From NCBI GenBank assembly GCA_028689715.1, contig JAQVCQ010000015.1, positions 1-37,462 on the forward strand: a stretch of DNA of 37,462 nucleotides, written 5' to 3'. Below, in pieces: positions 16,855 to 25,506 of the stretch (position 1 is the first letter of the stretch; each line of letters begins with the position of its first letter). Below the pieces are notes generated by a model, which was not told the origin of the DNA, made no database searches, and was given only the letters and a program-made list of their open reading frames with translations. This DNA comes from Lachnospiraceae bacterium (GTDB lineage: Bacteria; Bacillota; Clostridia; Lachnospirales; Lachnospiraceae). Position numbers and translations under genes: made by a program.

Positions 16855-18186
16855 TCACATTTTTCTAAGTTGTCTGGTATTCAGAATAAATGTTATTGCA
16901 AAAGAAACCAAGTCCGCAATCGGCACTGCATAAAATAATCCATACAGCCCAAATAAATTGGCCAGTATTAACATCAGCGGAATCAATAATATAATCTGTC
17001 TGAGCAGTATCAGAAAACTTGCCATTTTGATCATGCCAATACACTGGAAAAAATTAGCCCTCATGATCTGTATTCCAATGACCGGAAGACAAATGAACCA
17101 AATTTTCAATGCATCTGTTCCCAGTTGTAGAACCTCTGTCTCTTTATTGAACATATAAATAATATCCGTTGTAAAAAACTGCACTGCAATAAATCCAGCT
17201 ATTGCAATGATACTGGCACCAATAGAGGAAAGTTTGAGTGTTTCTTTGATACGGTCGTATTTATGCGCTCCATAATTATATGAGATCAGTGGTTGCTGTC
17301 CCTGCATGATTCCCGTGATTGGCATAAGGATCAAAGTCTGTACACTCGTCACAATCCCAATCGTTGATAACGCAACATCTCCGCCGAAACGACTTAACAG
17401 CATATTCAATATAATATTTAATACACTATTTGAAATCTGCATGAAAAATACCGGTGTTCCTGTTTTGATCAGATCCATTGCATATTCTGCTCTTAAACGC
17501 AGTAAATTAATGGTAAGTCTGATCGTTGATCTCTTACCGAATAAAAATACGAGCTGCCACACCGCACTTAACAACTGACCGCCAATCGTTGCAAGCGCTG
17601 CTCCCTGCATTCCCATACCCATTTTAATGATCAGAATATAATCAAACACGATATTAAATCCGGCACCGATCAGCTGACTGACCATCGCATTTTGGGGATT
17701 ACCCTGTGCTCTTGAAAAATTATTCCCCGAAATCGCAATACACTGAAATACACAACCATATAAAATGATACTTAAATAACTGGATGCATATGGGTATACC
17801 GCTTCACTTGCACCCATAAAATTTAATATGGGTTCCATGAACAGGTTTCCAAGAACCATAATCAAAAGCCCAAAAATTGTGGTAAGTGTCAGTGCATTTC
17901 CCATATAAAATCCGGCTTTTTCCTGATTTTTTTCACCAAGAGAAATTGAAAATCTGGTAGCTCCTCCAACGCCGATCATTAAACTGACCGCCATGACGAC
18001 CAGTGTGACCGGATAACTGACTGTGATTCCTGCAAGTCCAAGTGATCCCAGTTCCGGTACATTTCCAATAAAAATTCTGTCTACAATATTATAAATTGCA
18101 TTGACCAACATTCCAATCACTGCTGGCACACTAAATTCCACCAGAAGTGACAAGATCTTTTTTTCTTCCATTTTATTTGAATTCAT
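16855..18186 (-). CDS. MATE family multidrug efflux protein
   Basis: Twelve-segment membrane antiporter of the MATE (NorM/MepA) family that expels cationic compounds using Na+ or H+. The family pattern is visible in both halves: PAVIGMLVNAIYNIVDRIFIGN in the first helix pair, and in the second half GIMQGQQPLISYNYGAHKYDRIK, the typical MepA-type QGxQPLISYNYG block. About 443 residues. The frame extends to 18219, but the ATG at 18184-18186 has GGAGG five bases upstream inside the end of marR, so start and upstream stop overlap by 14 bases and translation is coupled. The marR partner suggests drug-inducible expression. Confidence 0.94.
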   Translation of the reverse strand: MNSNKMEEKKILSLLVEFSVPAVIGMLVNAIYNIVDRIFIGNVPELGSLGLAGITVSYPVTLVVMAVSLMIGVGGATRFSISLGEKNQEKAGFYMGNALTLTTIFGLLIMVLGNLFMEPILNFMGASEAVYPYASSYLSIILYGCVFQCIAISGNNFSRAQGNPQNAMVSQLIGAGFNIVFDYILIIKMGMGMQGAALATIGGQLLSAVWQLVFLFGKRSTIRLTINLLRLRAEYAMDLIKTGTPVFFMQISNSVLNIILNMLLSRFGGDVALSTIGIVTSVQTLILMPITGIMQGQQPLISYNYGAHKYDRIKETLKLSSIGASIIAIAGFIAVQFFTTDIIYMFNKETEVLQLGTDALKIWFICLPVIGIQIMRANFFQCIGMIKMASFLILLRQIILLIPLMLILANLFGLYGLFYAVPIADLVSFAITFILNTRQLRKM

Positions 18187-18610
18187 CAAGTCCTCCAACG
18201 TTTTTTGTAATTTTATCAAGCATATTCCTTAATATCTGTTCCTCTTCTTTTGTAAATCCTAAAAGCATCTGCTGGTTATGCCTGTCAAATACTTTTCCAA
18301 CAACAGGCAGCATACTTTTTCCAGTTTCAGTGAGTTCCACATAAGCAAATCTTTTATCTTCTTCCGATATTTTCTTTTTCACATACCCTTTTTTGATCAG
18401 ATTCTGAAGCATTCTTGTTACAGCACTTTTATCAATGTACATCTGCTTGACCAGATCATCCTGTAAAATGCATCCCTGATGATTTAATATCAGCAATATT
18501 CTTGCATCTGCATGTGTCAGTTCCTCTTTCTTAAGGTCAGCCGATACATTACTCCGGTTTCTATTTACAATATAATTTAAAATTCTTGCAATTCGATATT
18601 CCTGCTCCAT
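18173..18610 (-). CDS. MarR family transcriptional regulator
   Basis: 145-residue winged-helix repressor. The central region has the MarR order: helix ADARILLILNHQG, recognition helix IDKSAVTRMLQNLIKKGYVKKK, then the wing with the conserved DKRFAYVELTETG. Helices at both ends give dimerisation. AGGAGG precedes the ATG. It is first in an operon with a MATE pump, the usual local-repressor arrangement. A perfect 14-bp palindrome overlaps the -35 box of its promoter, so it most likely represses itself and the pump until a ligand binds. Confidence 0.93.
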   Translation of the reverse strand: MEQEYRIARILNYIVNRNRSNVSADLKKEELTHADARILLILNHQGCILQDDLVKQMYIDKSAVTRMLQNLIKKGYVKKKISEEDKRFAYVELTETGKSMLPVVGKVFDRHNQQMLLGFTKEEEQILRNMLDKITKNVGGLDEFK

Positions 18611-18691
18611 TTTAAAACCTCCTGAAATGATTCAGTCTCCAAACTCTTGGCATCGCAGTTCTATTCCTGTCCTGTCATATTGGTAAAAGTA

Positions 18692-18720
18692 AGTATAGTA
18701 TTTATTAGTTGACATGTCAA
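18692..18720 (-). promoter_or_regulatory. marR-MATE promoter
   Basis: Consensus -35 TTGACA (18715-18720) and -10 TATACT (18692-18697) on the minus strand with a 17-base spacer. The leader to marR is about 75 bases. Confidence 0.87.
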
Positions 18721-18721
18721 C
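18708..18721. promoter_or_regulatory. Probable MarR operator palindrome
   Basis: GTTGACATGTCAAC is a perfect 14-bp inverted repeat that contains the whole -35 hexamer. MarR-family proteins bind such palindromes; the position would block RNA polymerase. Confidence 0.7.
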
Positions 18722-18731
18722 CATTATGATT

Positions 18732-18762
18732 CAAAAAAATACAGGTGAATGTATCACCTGTA
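18732..18762 (-). terminator. Terminator of the transglutaminase-like gene
   Basis: ATACAGGTGA pairs with TCACCTGTAT around a five-base loop and is followed by seven T on the minus strand. It starts about seven bases past the stop codon and insulates the marR promoter. Confidence 0.9.
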
Positions 18763-18768
18763 TCTATC

Positions 18769-20304
18769 TTACTGGAGACTAATATTATGTGTGATCAGAT
18801 ATCTGCTACCTTCTAATGTTTCTATTGTGATCTGCATCTGGCATGATCCTGCTCCCAGATCCTGCATTGCCCGTTCCAGATAACCGGACTTATATCCTTC
18901 ATTTTGATGCATCTGATACCATTCCTGCATCAGAGCATCTCCTTCAAGTACATTTTGGATCGAATAATTCCCTATTCCGCTTTGCATCATCTGCTGATAA
19001 CACAAACCAAAATATTGTTCCAGACTAGTGGCAACATAGTCCTGTGAAACACCTGTTTCTTCAAGTCTTCTGTATGTGTAACCTGTTGTGTCTGCGTTTC
19101 CTCCATCAGTTCCGCTCTGATCACTACTTGATTGTTCCAGATTTCTGTAATTTTGTCCATTACAGGCAGGTAAATACACCGAAAGATCTTTCCTGATATG
19201 GGTAGCCGCAAAATCCTGGTCCGTTCTATTAAAATAATCATATTCAGCCCCTGGCGTATCATCCCAGGTCAGATCAACGTTATAGAATCCATCATCCAGC
19301 TTCACGATATTCCATGCATGGTTCTCTCCTGCATAACCAGTCACATAGTAGCTTGGAATTCCAAGACGCTGCATAAGGTACTGAAATGCCCTTGCATATC
19401 CTGCACAAACTGTCTGGTCTGTTACCAGACCGCTATAAGCACTCTGATTCATAGGTGCGCTAAGCTGATAAGTGATCTGTGAAATTAAAGCATTATGTAC
19501 GAACTTTTCCTTTTCATAGTCTGTACTAAGTCCTACAGCATTTGATAAAATTTCATTTGCATTCTGTTCAAATTCAGCTTTGGATACTTCAATATTGTCA
19601 GCTGTCCTGTTGAACTGCAACTGAATCTCGATCAATTCACCTGATCTGCTGAACTTGCCTGAATAAGCTGTATCCAGCCAGAACAACTCCGGATGATCAT
19701 TATAGACCGCTGAAAACACATTTCTGATCTGTGCAACTGAAACTGCCCGAACCGGTGCAAACGTCAAATTGAGTGCGTTCGCATTTGCATAGACCTGTCT
19801 ATATAACTGTTTTTCGCTTTCGCCCAGCATCTCATAATAAGGATAAAAAAGCGCATCGAAAGTCAGCCCTTCTCCAGTTTCGCCTGTACCGAGCTGTTCT
19901 TTCAGCTGCTCTTCAGCCGCTTCGTCAATCTGTTCTTCGTTACTCTGAATAGGCTGATAACCGGATTTTCCTGCCACATCATCCGGTATGGTGATCGCAT
20001 CTTCATCCGGAACCTGATATTCTGTAGTTTGCTCTTCATTTGCACCATCTGGCTGATCAGGAAGTTCTAAAATATTTTCTGATGGTCCACCATCTTTATT
20101 CGATATCGAATCACCTGATATGGAATCTGATTCAGGATCATCAACCAGAATGGAAAGTGCATCAGAACTTTCGTTTTGATTCCGATATAACAGACTGGAT
20201 ATTTTATCTGTCAGTTCAGGATTGATCCCGGTCAGCAGGATCAATCCTGTCAATATAAAAAGCAATAACAACAAGAACATGATAAGTTTGTTCAGTAATT
20301 TCAT
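18769..20304 (-). CDS. Membrane-anchored transglutaminase-like domain protein
   Basis: Extracytoplasmic protein of 511 residues. A signal anchor (about 5-26) leads into a long acidic, Ser/Gly/Gln-rich linker (40-145). A helical region (150-290) and a transglutaminase/protease core follow. The catalytic triad is visible as Cys300 in TVCAGYARAFQYL, His329 in GENHAWN and Asp344 in YNVDLTWDD. Such papain-fold proteins in Firmicutes act as peptidases or cross-linkers at the wall; the true reaction is unknown. About 160 further residues after the core have no recognised motif. AGAGG precedes the ATG, and a terminator follows, so it is probably a single-gene unit. Confidence 0.87.
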   Translation of the reverse strand: MKLLNKLIMFLLLLLFILTGLILLTGINPELTDKISSLLYRNQNESSDALSILVDDPESDSISGDSISNKDGGPSENILELPDQPDGANEEQTTEYQVPDEDAITIPDDVAGKSGYQPIQSNEEQIDEAAEEQLKEQLGTGETGEGLTFDALFYPYYEMLGESEKQLYRQVYANANALNLTFAPVRAVSVAQIRNVFSAVYNDHPELFWLDTAYSGKFSRSGELIEIQLQFNRTADNIEVSKAEFEQNANEILSNAVGLSTDYEKEKFVHNALISQITYQLSAPMNQSAYSGLVTDQTVCAGYARAFQYLMQRLGIPSYYVTGYAGENHAWNIVKLDDGFYNVDLTWDDTPGAEYDYFNRTDQDFAATHIRKDLSVYLPACNGQNYRNLEQSSSDQSGTDGGNADTTGYTYRRLEETGVSQDYVATSLEQYFGLCYQQMMQSGIGNYSIQNVLEGDALMQEWYQMHQNEGYKSGYLERAMQDLGAGSCQMQITIETLEGSRYLITHNISLQ

Positions 20305-20416
20305 TTAGGGATCCTCTCCGATATTCTGACCTTAATCATACCAAACAACGATCCGTTTTGCTACCTCTATTCAGTCACGCTTAGATACACATATCATGAT
20401 CTTCTCTGATACAGTT

Positions 20417-22357
20417 TTATTTTTCAGGAATCCAGACTCTCATCTGGTTCAGTCCTCTGTTGCCCCATGTGTAATAAGGTATCATTTTAATGACTTCTGT
20501 GTCCTGTTGCGGTCTTTCATAGGAATAAAGTTCGTCACCGCCCAATGTTCTATATCCTTCCACTTCAATTCCAACAACGCCACCCAGTTCATCCATCCGA
20601 AATTCGGAAACCTTTCCTTCTCTTTTTACCGTTAATGCTAACACATCACCTTTATTATCGATCCCTTCTGCACAATATACCAGCGGGCCTCTTGAATATG
20701 TAACTTTTCCAGAATCTGAGTTCAACTTCTCTGATGGAAAAATTTTGCGTACGCTCATATCCAGTGAAAGCTCAAGAATATCATCTTTAGTAAACTTATG
20801 ACTAATATATGCATATCCATTTACCGGTGTAACCTCAAGTCTGGTTCCATTTAAAAGAATCTGTGTGTTTTGGCTCCATCCCGGAATCCGGATTGCTAAT
20901 TTCATATCCATGTTCTGCCCATCCGGCTTGAAATGATATTGCACTTTTTCATCATAAGGGTAATTTGTAACAACAGTGATTTTCCCTTTCGCATGATCAT
21001 TGATCTGCAGTGTGCCTCCTACATATAAATGCGAGTACACGGTTCCTTCTTCCTGGCTCCATGCATATCTTCCTATCGAAGTCAGCAGTCTTGCAACGTT
21101 TGGTGGACAGCATGCACAGGCAAACCATTTAGGTCGTTGTGGCAATGCATGTTTATGTGTTTTTGCTTCTCCTGATATTCCCGGTACGACTTCCAATGGA
21201 TTGACGTAGAAAAATCTTCTGCCGTCCAGCTGCATTCCTGCCAGAACGCAGTTATATAATGCGCGTTCCATAATATCACTGTACTTCCTGTTTTTATCAA
21301 GATCCAGCATTCTTCGCGCGAAGAATATCAGTCCGATCGAGGCACAGGTCTCTGCGTATGCTGTATCATTTGGCAGATGGTAGTCTGCTGTAAAGGCTTC
21401 TCCCTCATAAGCTGATCCGATCGCACCTGTCACATACATTCTCTGTTTTGTGATATTGTCCCACAACACTCTGCAGGCATCAGCAAGTTCCTCATCCTGT
21501 GTCTCTTTGGCCACATCCGCCATTCCAGCATAAAGATAGACCGCCCTGACTGCATGTCCAACTGCTTTTGTCTGTTTTCTTACAGGGGCATGACACTGTG
21601 TATATTCCCTGTCTTCACAATTATTTCCCCATACTGTCCAAGGATATTTTTCACTTTCTTTTACAAAGTAATCACTGTCTACACCTCTGCAATTCACAAA
21701 ATGTTCAGCGAGTTCTTTATATTTATTATTATCTGTATATCTGTAAAGTCTCATCAGAGCAAGTTCTACTTCTGGATGTCCTGGGAATCCTTCTGCCTTT
21801 TCTGTCACAAATCTCTGGTAAACATGATCACTCATGCGACACATGATCTCAAGTAATTTCTCTTTTCCCGTGCATTCTGCATAAGCCACAGCTGCTTCGA
21901 TCATATGTCCGGCACAATACAATTCATGCGCTTCTTCAAGATTTGTCCATCTTTTTTCAGGTTCTTTTACTGTAAAATAGGTATTCAGATAACCATCTTT
22001 ATGCTGTGCGCGTCCAATCAGATCGATCACTTCATCACATCTTGCTTCCAGTTCGGGATCCGGATCCTTTAATAACGAATACGCTGCTGCCTCGAGCCAT
22101 TTAGCTACATCACTGTCCTGAAACACCATTCCGTAAAAATCCGCATCACATTTTCCTGTTTCGATCATAGCTGCAGCTGCTCTGAAATTATCGATCGCAT
22201 GACTTTTTTCTGCCCCTTCAATTTCATCACGCAATGCTTTTTCCTGATAAGGAATAACGACCTGTCTGATCATTTCCTCGTATGTTCCAACAAAACTGCC
22301 ATCCAGGCTAAACTCATCCAAACCAAAGCTTTCTTTCTCAAAATGTTTTTCTCTCAT
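20417..22357 (-). CDS. GH127 family beta-L-arabinofuranosidase
   Basis: Removes terminal beta-L-arabinofuranosyl units from plant glycans and glycoproteins. The 646 residues match the DUF1680/GH127 length. By position the catalytic and zinc residues described for the Bifidobacterium enzyme HypBA1 are present: Glu320 in GEAF, Glu336 and Cys338 in AETCAS, and Cys416-Cys417 in ACCPPNVAR, where one Cys is the nucleophile. There is no signal peptide, so it acts inside the cell on imported oligosaccharides. AGGAGG precedes the ATG. An AraC regulator is divergent from it; no transporter or further arabinose gene is adjacent. Substrate specificity is by family only. Confidence 0.93.
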   Translation of the reverse strand: MREKHFEKESFGLDEFSLDGSFVGTYEEMIRQVVIPYQEKALRDEIEGAEKSHAIDNFRAAAAMIETGKCDADFYGMVFQDSDVAKWLEAAAYSLLKDPDPELEARCDEVIDLIGRAQHKDGYLNTYFTVKEPEKRWTNLEEAHELYCAGHMIEAAVAYAECTGKEKLLEIMCRMSDHVYQRFVTEKAEGFPGHPEVELALMRLYRYTDNNKYKELAEHFVNCRGVDSDYFVKESEKYPWTVWGNNCEDREYTQCHAPVRKQTKAVGHAVRAVYLYAGMADVAKETQDEELADACRVLWDNITKQRMYVTGAIGSAYEGEAFTADYHLPNDTAYAETCASIGLIFFARRMLDLDKNRKYSDIMERALYNCVLAGMQLDGRRFFYVNPLEVVPGISGEAKTHKHALPQRPKWFACACCPPNVARLLTSIGRYAWSQEEGTVYSHLYVGGTLQINDHAKGKITVVTNYPYDEKVQYHFKPDGQNMDMKLAIRIPGWSQNTQILLNGTRLEVTPVNGYAYISHKFTKDDILELSLDMSVRKIFPSEKLNSDSGKVTYSRGPLVYCAEGIDNKGDVLALTVKREGKVSEFRMDELGGVVGIEVEGYRTLGGDELYSYERPQQDTEVIKMIPYYTWGNRGLNQMRVWIPEK

Positions 22358-22463
22358 CTTTTATTTCCTCCTGTACTTTCCCTGTCTGTCTATTTGCTTT
22401 ATTCCTTCATCACAAATGCATTTTACATAAAATATCTTCGTAACTAAATTAGTGTATAAAACA

Positions 22464-22493
22464 TTGGACAGTTTTTATTCTTTATTCTATGAT
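22464..22493 (+). promoter_or_regulatory. Possible araC-type gene promoter
   Basis: TTGGAC (22464-22469) and TATGAT (22488-22493) on the plus strand, 18 bases apart, upstream of the AraC regulator. Moderate match only. Confidence 0.4.
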
Positions 22494-22500
22494 AGTTATA

Positions 22501-22528
22501 ATTATATGTATTATATGAATTCATTCAA
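22501..22528 (-). promoter_or_regulatory. Possible GH127 promoter
   Basis: TTGAAT (22523-22528) and TATAAT (22501-22506) on the minus strand, 16 bases apart, about 145 bases before the GH127 gene. It lies back to back with the opposing promoter, so one regulator site could serve both. Confidence 0.5.
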
Positions 22529-22563
22529 CATACACAAATATATAAAAGGTGGAATATTCTTAT

Positions 22564-23448
22564 ATGAGATATTTTTATAATCAAACATCAAATCCGCTCA
22601 ACTACATTACCTGCGGTAACCTGATCAGCCAGGATGGCTTTGTACATCTTCGTCGAAATTTTAATGTCAATGTCCTCATTCTGGTACAGGAAGGTGTGCT
22701 CTACATCTCTCAAAACGGAGTCCATCACTGTATTGGACCAAATGAATATCTGTTGCTTCGCGCAGGTGAAGAGCACTTTGGTTACCAGCCTTCAAAAGGA
22801 AGAGTATCCTATCTCTGGGTGCATTTTACAATGATTGAATCCGATCTGAGAATTGTCGATGATTCTGATCTTGATTCTCTGATCACAGTCATGCTCAATA
22901 TTCCTGCCAATCATCAGTATCTGCTGCCGGAATGCGGAAATATCGCTTTGACGAAACGTGCCCCGCTTCTCTTTCGCCAGCTTATGGACCTGTCTCATCA
23001 GGATATGCTTTATTCCCCCTTGATACTGGACTACGCTTTAAGTCTGCTGATCATGGAGCTTACACAGGAACTGATCGAGATGCATTTTCATATCAAGAAT
23101 AATGTTCCACCGGTAATCGCACAGATCATGGAATGGATCAAAATAAATTATTACAGACAGATCACCGTTTCAGATGTTGCATTTGAGTTCGGATATAATC
23201 CGGATTACCTATCTTCTCTTTTTCATAAAACAATTGACATGACGTTAATGCAATACATCAGAAAAACCAGAATTGATATTTCAAAAACACTTTTATCAAA
23301 TTACGATCTTTCTATAAAGCAAGCCGCATTTTCATGCGGCTTTACAGATGAAAAGTATTATATGAAGACCTTCCGTATACTGGAAGGAATGACTCCTTCA
23401 CAATATAAAAAAGCATTTTCAAAAAAAAGACTGAATGAACAGAAATAA
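22564..23448 (+). CDS. AraC family transcriptional regulator (cupin sensor)
   Basis: About 294 residues. The N-terminal half is a cupin-like sugar-sensing domain (GPNEYLLLRAGEEHFGYQP then SYLWVHF). The C-terminal ~100 residues carry the double helix-turn-helix of AraC proteins, with ITVSDVAFEFGYNPDYLSSLF and the hallmark second motif SIKQAAFSCGFTDEKYYMKTF ending in GMTPSQYKK. The frame could open at GTG 22549, but that codon lies in the AAAGGTGG ribosome binding site, so the ATG at 22564 is favoured. It is divergent from the GH127 gene and probably activates it when an arabinose-containing sugar is present. Its end is 20 bases from the convergent helicase gene. Confidence 0.92.
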   Translation: MRYFYNQTSNPLNYITCGNLISQDGFVHLRRNFNVNVLILVQEGVLYISQNGVHHCIGPNEYLLLRAGEEHFGYQPSKGRVSYLWVHFTMIESDLRIVDDSDLDSLITVMLNIPANHQYLLPECGNIALTKRAPLLFRQLMDLSHQDMLYSPLILDYALSLLIMELTQELIEMHFHIKNNVPPVIAQIMEWIKINYYRQITVSDVAFEFGYNPDYLSSLFHKTIDMTLMQYIRKTRIDISKTLLSNYDLSIKQAAFSCGFTDEKYYMKTFRILEGMTPSQYKKAFSKKRLNEQK

Positions 23449-23468
23449 TCCTGTCAGATAACAAGCGC

Positions 23469-25400
23469 TTACTTCAGTCCGCTCCATAAAGGGCGGTTGT
23501 AAGAACTGTTTTTCAGATTTGCGACCGGTGCCCTTTTCTGATCCGGAATCATAAAAATATCTTTTGAAAATCTTGACGTGCTTCCGTTCTCAAATGTAAA
23601 AATATATAACTCCTGTTTGGCTCTGGTCATACCGACATAGAAAAGCCTTCTTTCCTCTTCATAAAGATTTCTCTCTTGTGAGCTGGCATTTTTCCCTTTT
23701 GGTTCTTCCATACCAGGCAAGATTCCATCCAGTACATCTGCCAGGTACACTCTTTCATATTCCAATCCTTTACTGGAATGAATAGTAGACAGGATCAAAT
23801 TTGAATGAAAATTTGTTGTACCGGAATTCATGATTCCTTTTAATTCTTCCAGTCTTATTAAAAAATCAGCTATTGACTGAATCTGGTCTCCCAGAATTTT
23901 CAGGATCTCTGCTTTTCCCTGATCCATACTACGGCTATCCATATAGTCCTGATATCCCATATAATGCAAAACACGATAGATCGCTTTTCCAGCATTTTCA
24001 TTAAGCATATGCTTAAAATGCGTCAGCAGGCTACGGCACTGCTTTACAGAATATGGTGGCAGATCACATTCATTTAATAATGTTTCTATCAGAGAATTGG
24101 AACCTCTGTTGTGATTGACTGCATATTCAGCAGCAACTTTACTGATTCCTGCTCCCATTTTGAAGTAAATTCTCAGGAAAGTATCCGCATCGGACTGATC
24201 CAGTGCAAACTTAATAAAATCACTAAGATCACGTACAACAGGATGTGAGAAAAAAGTCATATCCGTATTTCTAATGCGATAAGGAATTCCTTCTCGGCTT
24301 AAAACATCGATCAGTGGCAGCGCACTTTCATTATTTCTGTACAGAATTGCTATTTCACGCTGATTCTCTCTGGCAACTTTGATCAGATATTGAAACTGAT
24401 GGCTTCTGTTTTTTACTGCTATTTTTTTTACACAACCACCCGCAGCTCTTTTCGAGCGCATGCTCTTCTGATGCCGGTTTTGATTCGACTGAATAAATTT
24501 GTCTGCCACTTTTACGATTTCTTCCCTGCTTCTGTAATTTGCTTCCATATACAGAACTTTCGCATCTGGAAACCTTTTTTCAAATGAGATCAGTGCTTGG
24601 GGATAGGCTGCGCGAAATCCATAAATACTTTGATCTTCATCTCCCACCATAAAGAGATTTCTGCTTTTTGCTGATAAAAGTGTGATCATGTCATGCTGAA
24701 TTTTTGACGTATCCTGTGCCTCATCCACACAAAAATAGAGATATTTATCCTGAAAATATTCTAATACCTGCGGATACTGCTCCAGGATCCTGAGTGCATA
24801 TACCATCTGGTCATCATAATCTATTTTTTTAAGCTTCTTCAGTTCATCACAATACAACTCATAAATCCGGTAAAAGTCTTCAACTCCAAAATCCTGCTTC
24901 TTAATTTCCGCTTTCCCAAGTCTCATATTCTTTACATACGTAATTCCAGTCTGTATCATTTTGCAATCATTTTCTGTTGCGAAAGTTCCTGTTACTGTCC
25001 GAAACAGATTCTGAATGATACCCGGAAGTTCCTTGTCTGCAACATCATAAACTGATTTCCCTGTTATTTCGCCAAAATACTGTAAGATTTTATACGAAAT
25101 ACCATTGATCGTACGAAACGTAAGCCGGTCGGAAACCTCAGAACCGAATTTTTTTTCGAAACGATTCTTCATATCCTGTGTTGCAGCCACAGTATATGTG
25201 ACTGTTAATATTTTTTCAGGCATAATCCCTTTACAATAGATCATATACCCCAGTCTGCTGACAAGAACCGTCGTTTTTCCACTTCCCGGTACAGCAAGCA
25301 GCAGGACCGCTCCTTCCGTTTCTGTGACGGCGCTTTCCTGCTGTTGATTCAGATCGATCTTATATTTTGTTTTAAATGCTTCATATTTTAATTGTTCCAT
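23469..25400 (-). CDS. UvrD/Rep family superfamily 1A DNA helicase
   Basis: ATP-dependent 3'-5' DNA helicase. All main SF1A motifs are visible: Q-motif LNQQQESAV near 17-25, Walker A AVPGSGKTT (about 37-45), Ia TVTYTVAA, Walker B VDEAQDTSKIQ, motif III GDEDQSIYGFRAA, motif IV NYRS, motif V TIHSSKGLEYERVY and motif VI RRLFYVGMTRAK. At 643 residues it is shorter than PcrA or UvrD and lacks their C-terminal extension that contacts RNA polymerase, so it is a paralogue rather than PcrA itself. GAGGTACC precedes the ATG. It has its own promoter and sits alone between two sugar-gene clusters. Confidence 0.93.
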   Translation of the reverse strand: MEQLKYEAFKTKYKIDLNQQQESAVTETEGAVLLLAVPGSGKTTVLVSRLGYMIYCKGIMPEKILTVTYTVAATQDMKNRFEKKFGSEVSDRLTFRTINGISYKILQYFGEITGKSVYDVADKELPGIIQNLFRTVTGTFATENDCKMIQTGITYVKNMRLGKAEIKKQDFGVEDFYRIYELYCDELKKLKKIDYDDQMVYALRILEQYPQVLEYFQDKYLYFCVDEAQDTSKIQHDMITLLSAKSRNLFMVGDEDQSIYGFRAAYPQALISFEKRFPDAKVLYMEANYRSREEIVKVADKFIQSNQNRHQKSMRSKRAAGGCVKKIAVKNRSHQFQYLIKVARENQREIAILYRNNESALPLIDVLSREGIPYRIRNTDMTFFSHPVVRDLSDFIKFALDQSDADTFLRIYFKMGAGISKVAAEYAVNHNRGSNSLIETLLNECDLPPYSVKQCRSLLTHFKHMLNENAGKAIYRVLHYMGYQDYMDSRSMDQGKAEILKILGDQIQSIADFLIRLEELKGIMNSGTTNFHSNLILSTIHSSKGLEYERVYLADVLDGILPGMEEPKGKNASSQERNLYEEERRLFYVGMTRAKQELYIFTFENGSTSRFSKDIFMIPDQKRAPVANLKNSSYNRPLWSGLK

Positions 25401-25439
25401 GGTACCTCATTATAACTTTCAGTAAACTGCACTTTGAAC

Positions 25440-25468
25440 ATTATACCGCTGATGACCATGTATTACAA
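25440..25468 (-). promoter_or_regulatory. Promoter of the UvrD-like helicase gene
   Basis: -35 TTGTAA (25463-25468) and -10 TATAAT (25440-25445) on the minus strand with a 17-base spacer, about 40 bases before the ATG. Confidence 0.75.
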
Positions 25469-25506
25469 CTTTTACGATACCTCAAATTTACAATTCATCA
25501 AAAGAA

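Noticed and set aside
23457-23472. Sequence resembling a catabolite-response (cre) site
   Set aside because: It lies at the 3' end of the helicase gene, not near a promoter, and deviates from the consensus on one side; likely coincidence.
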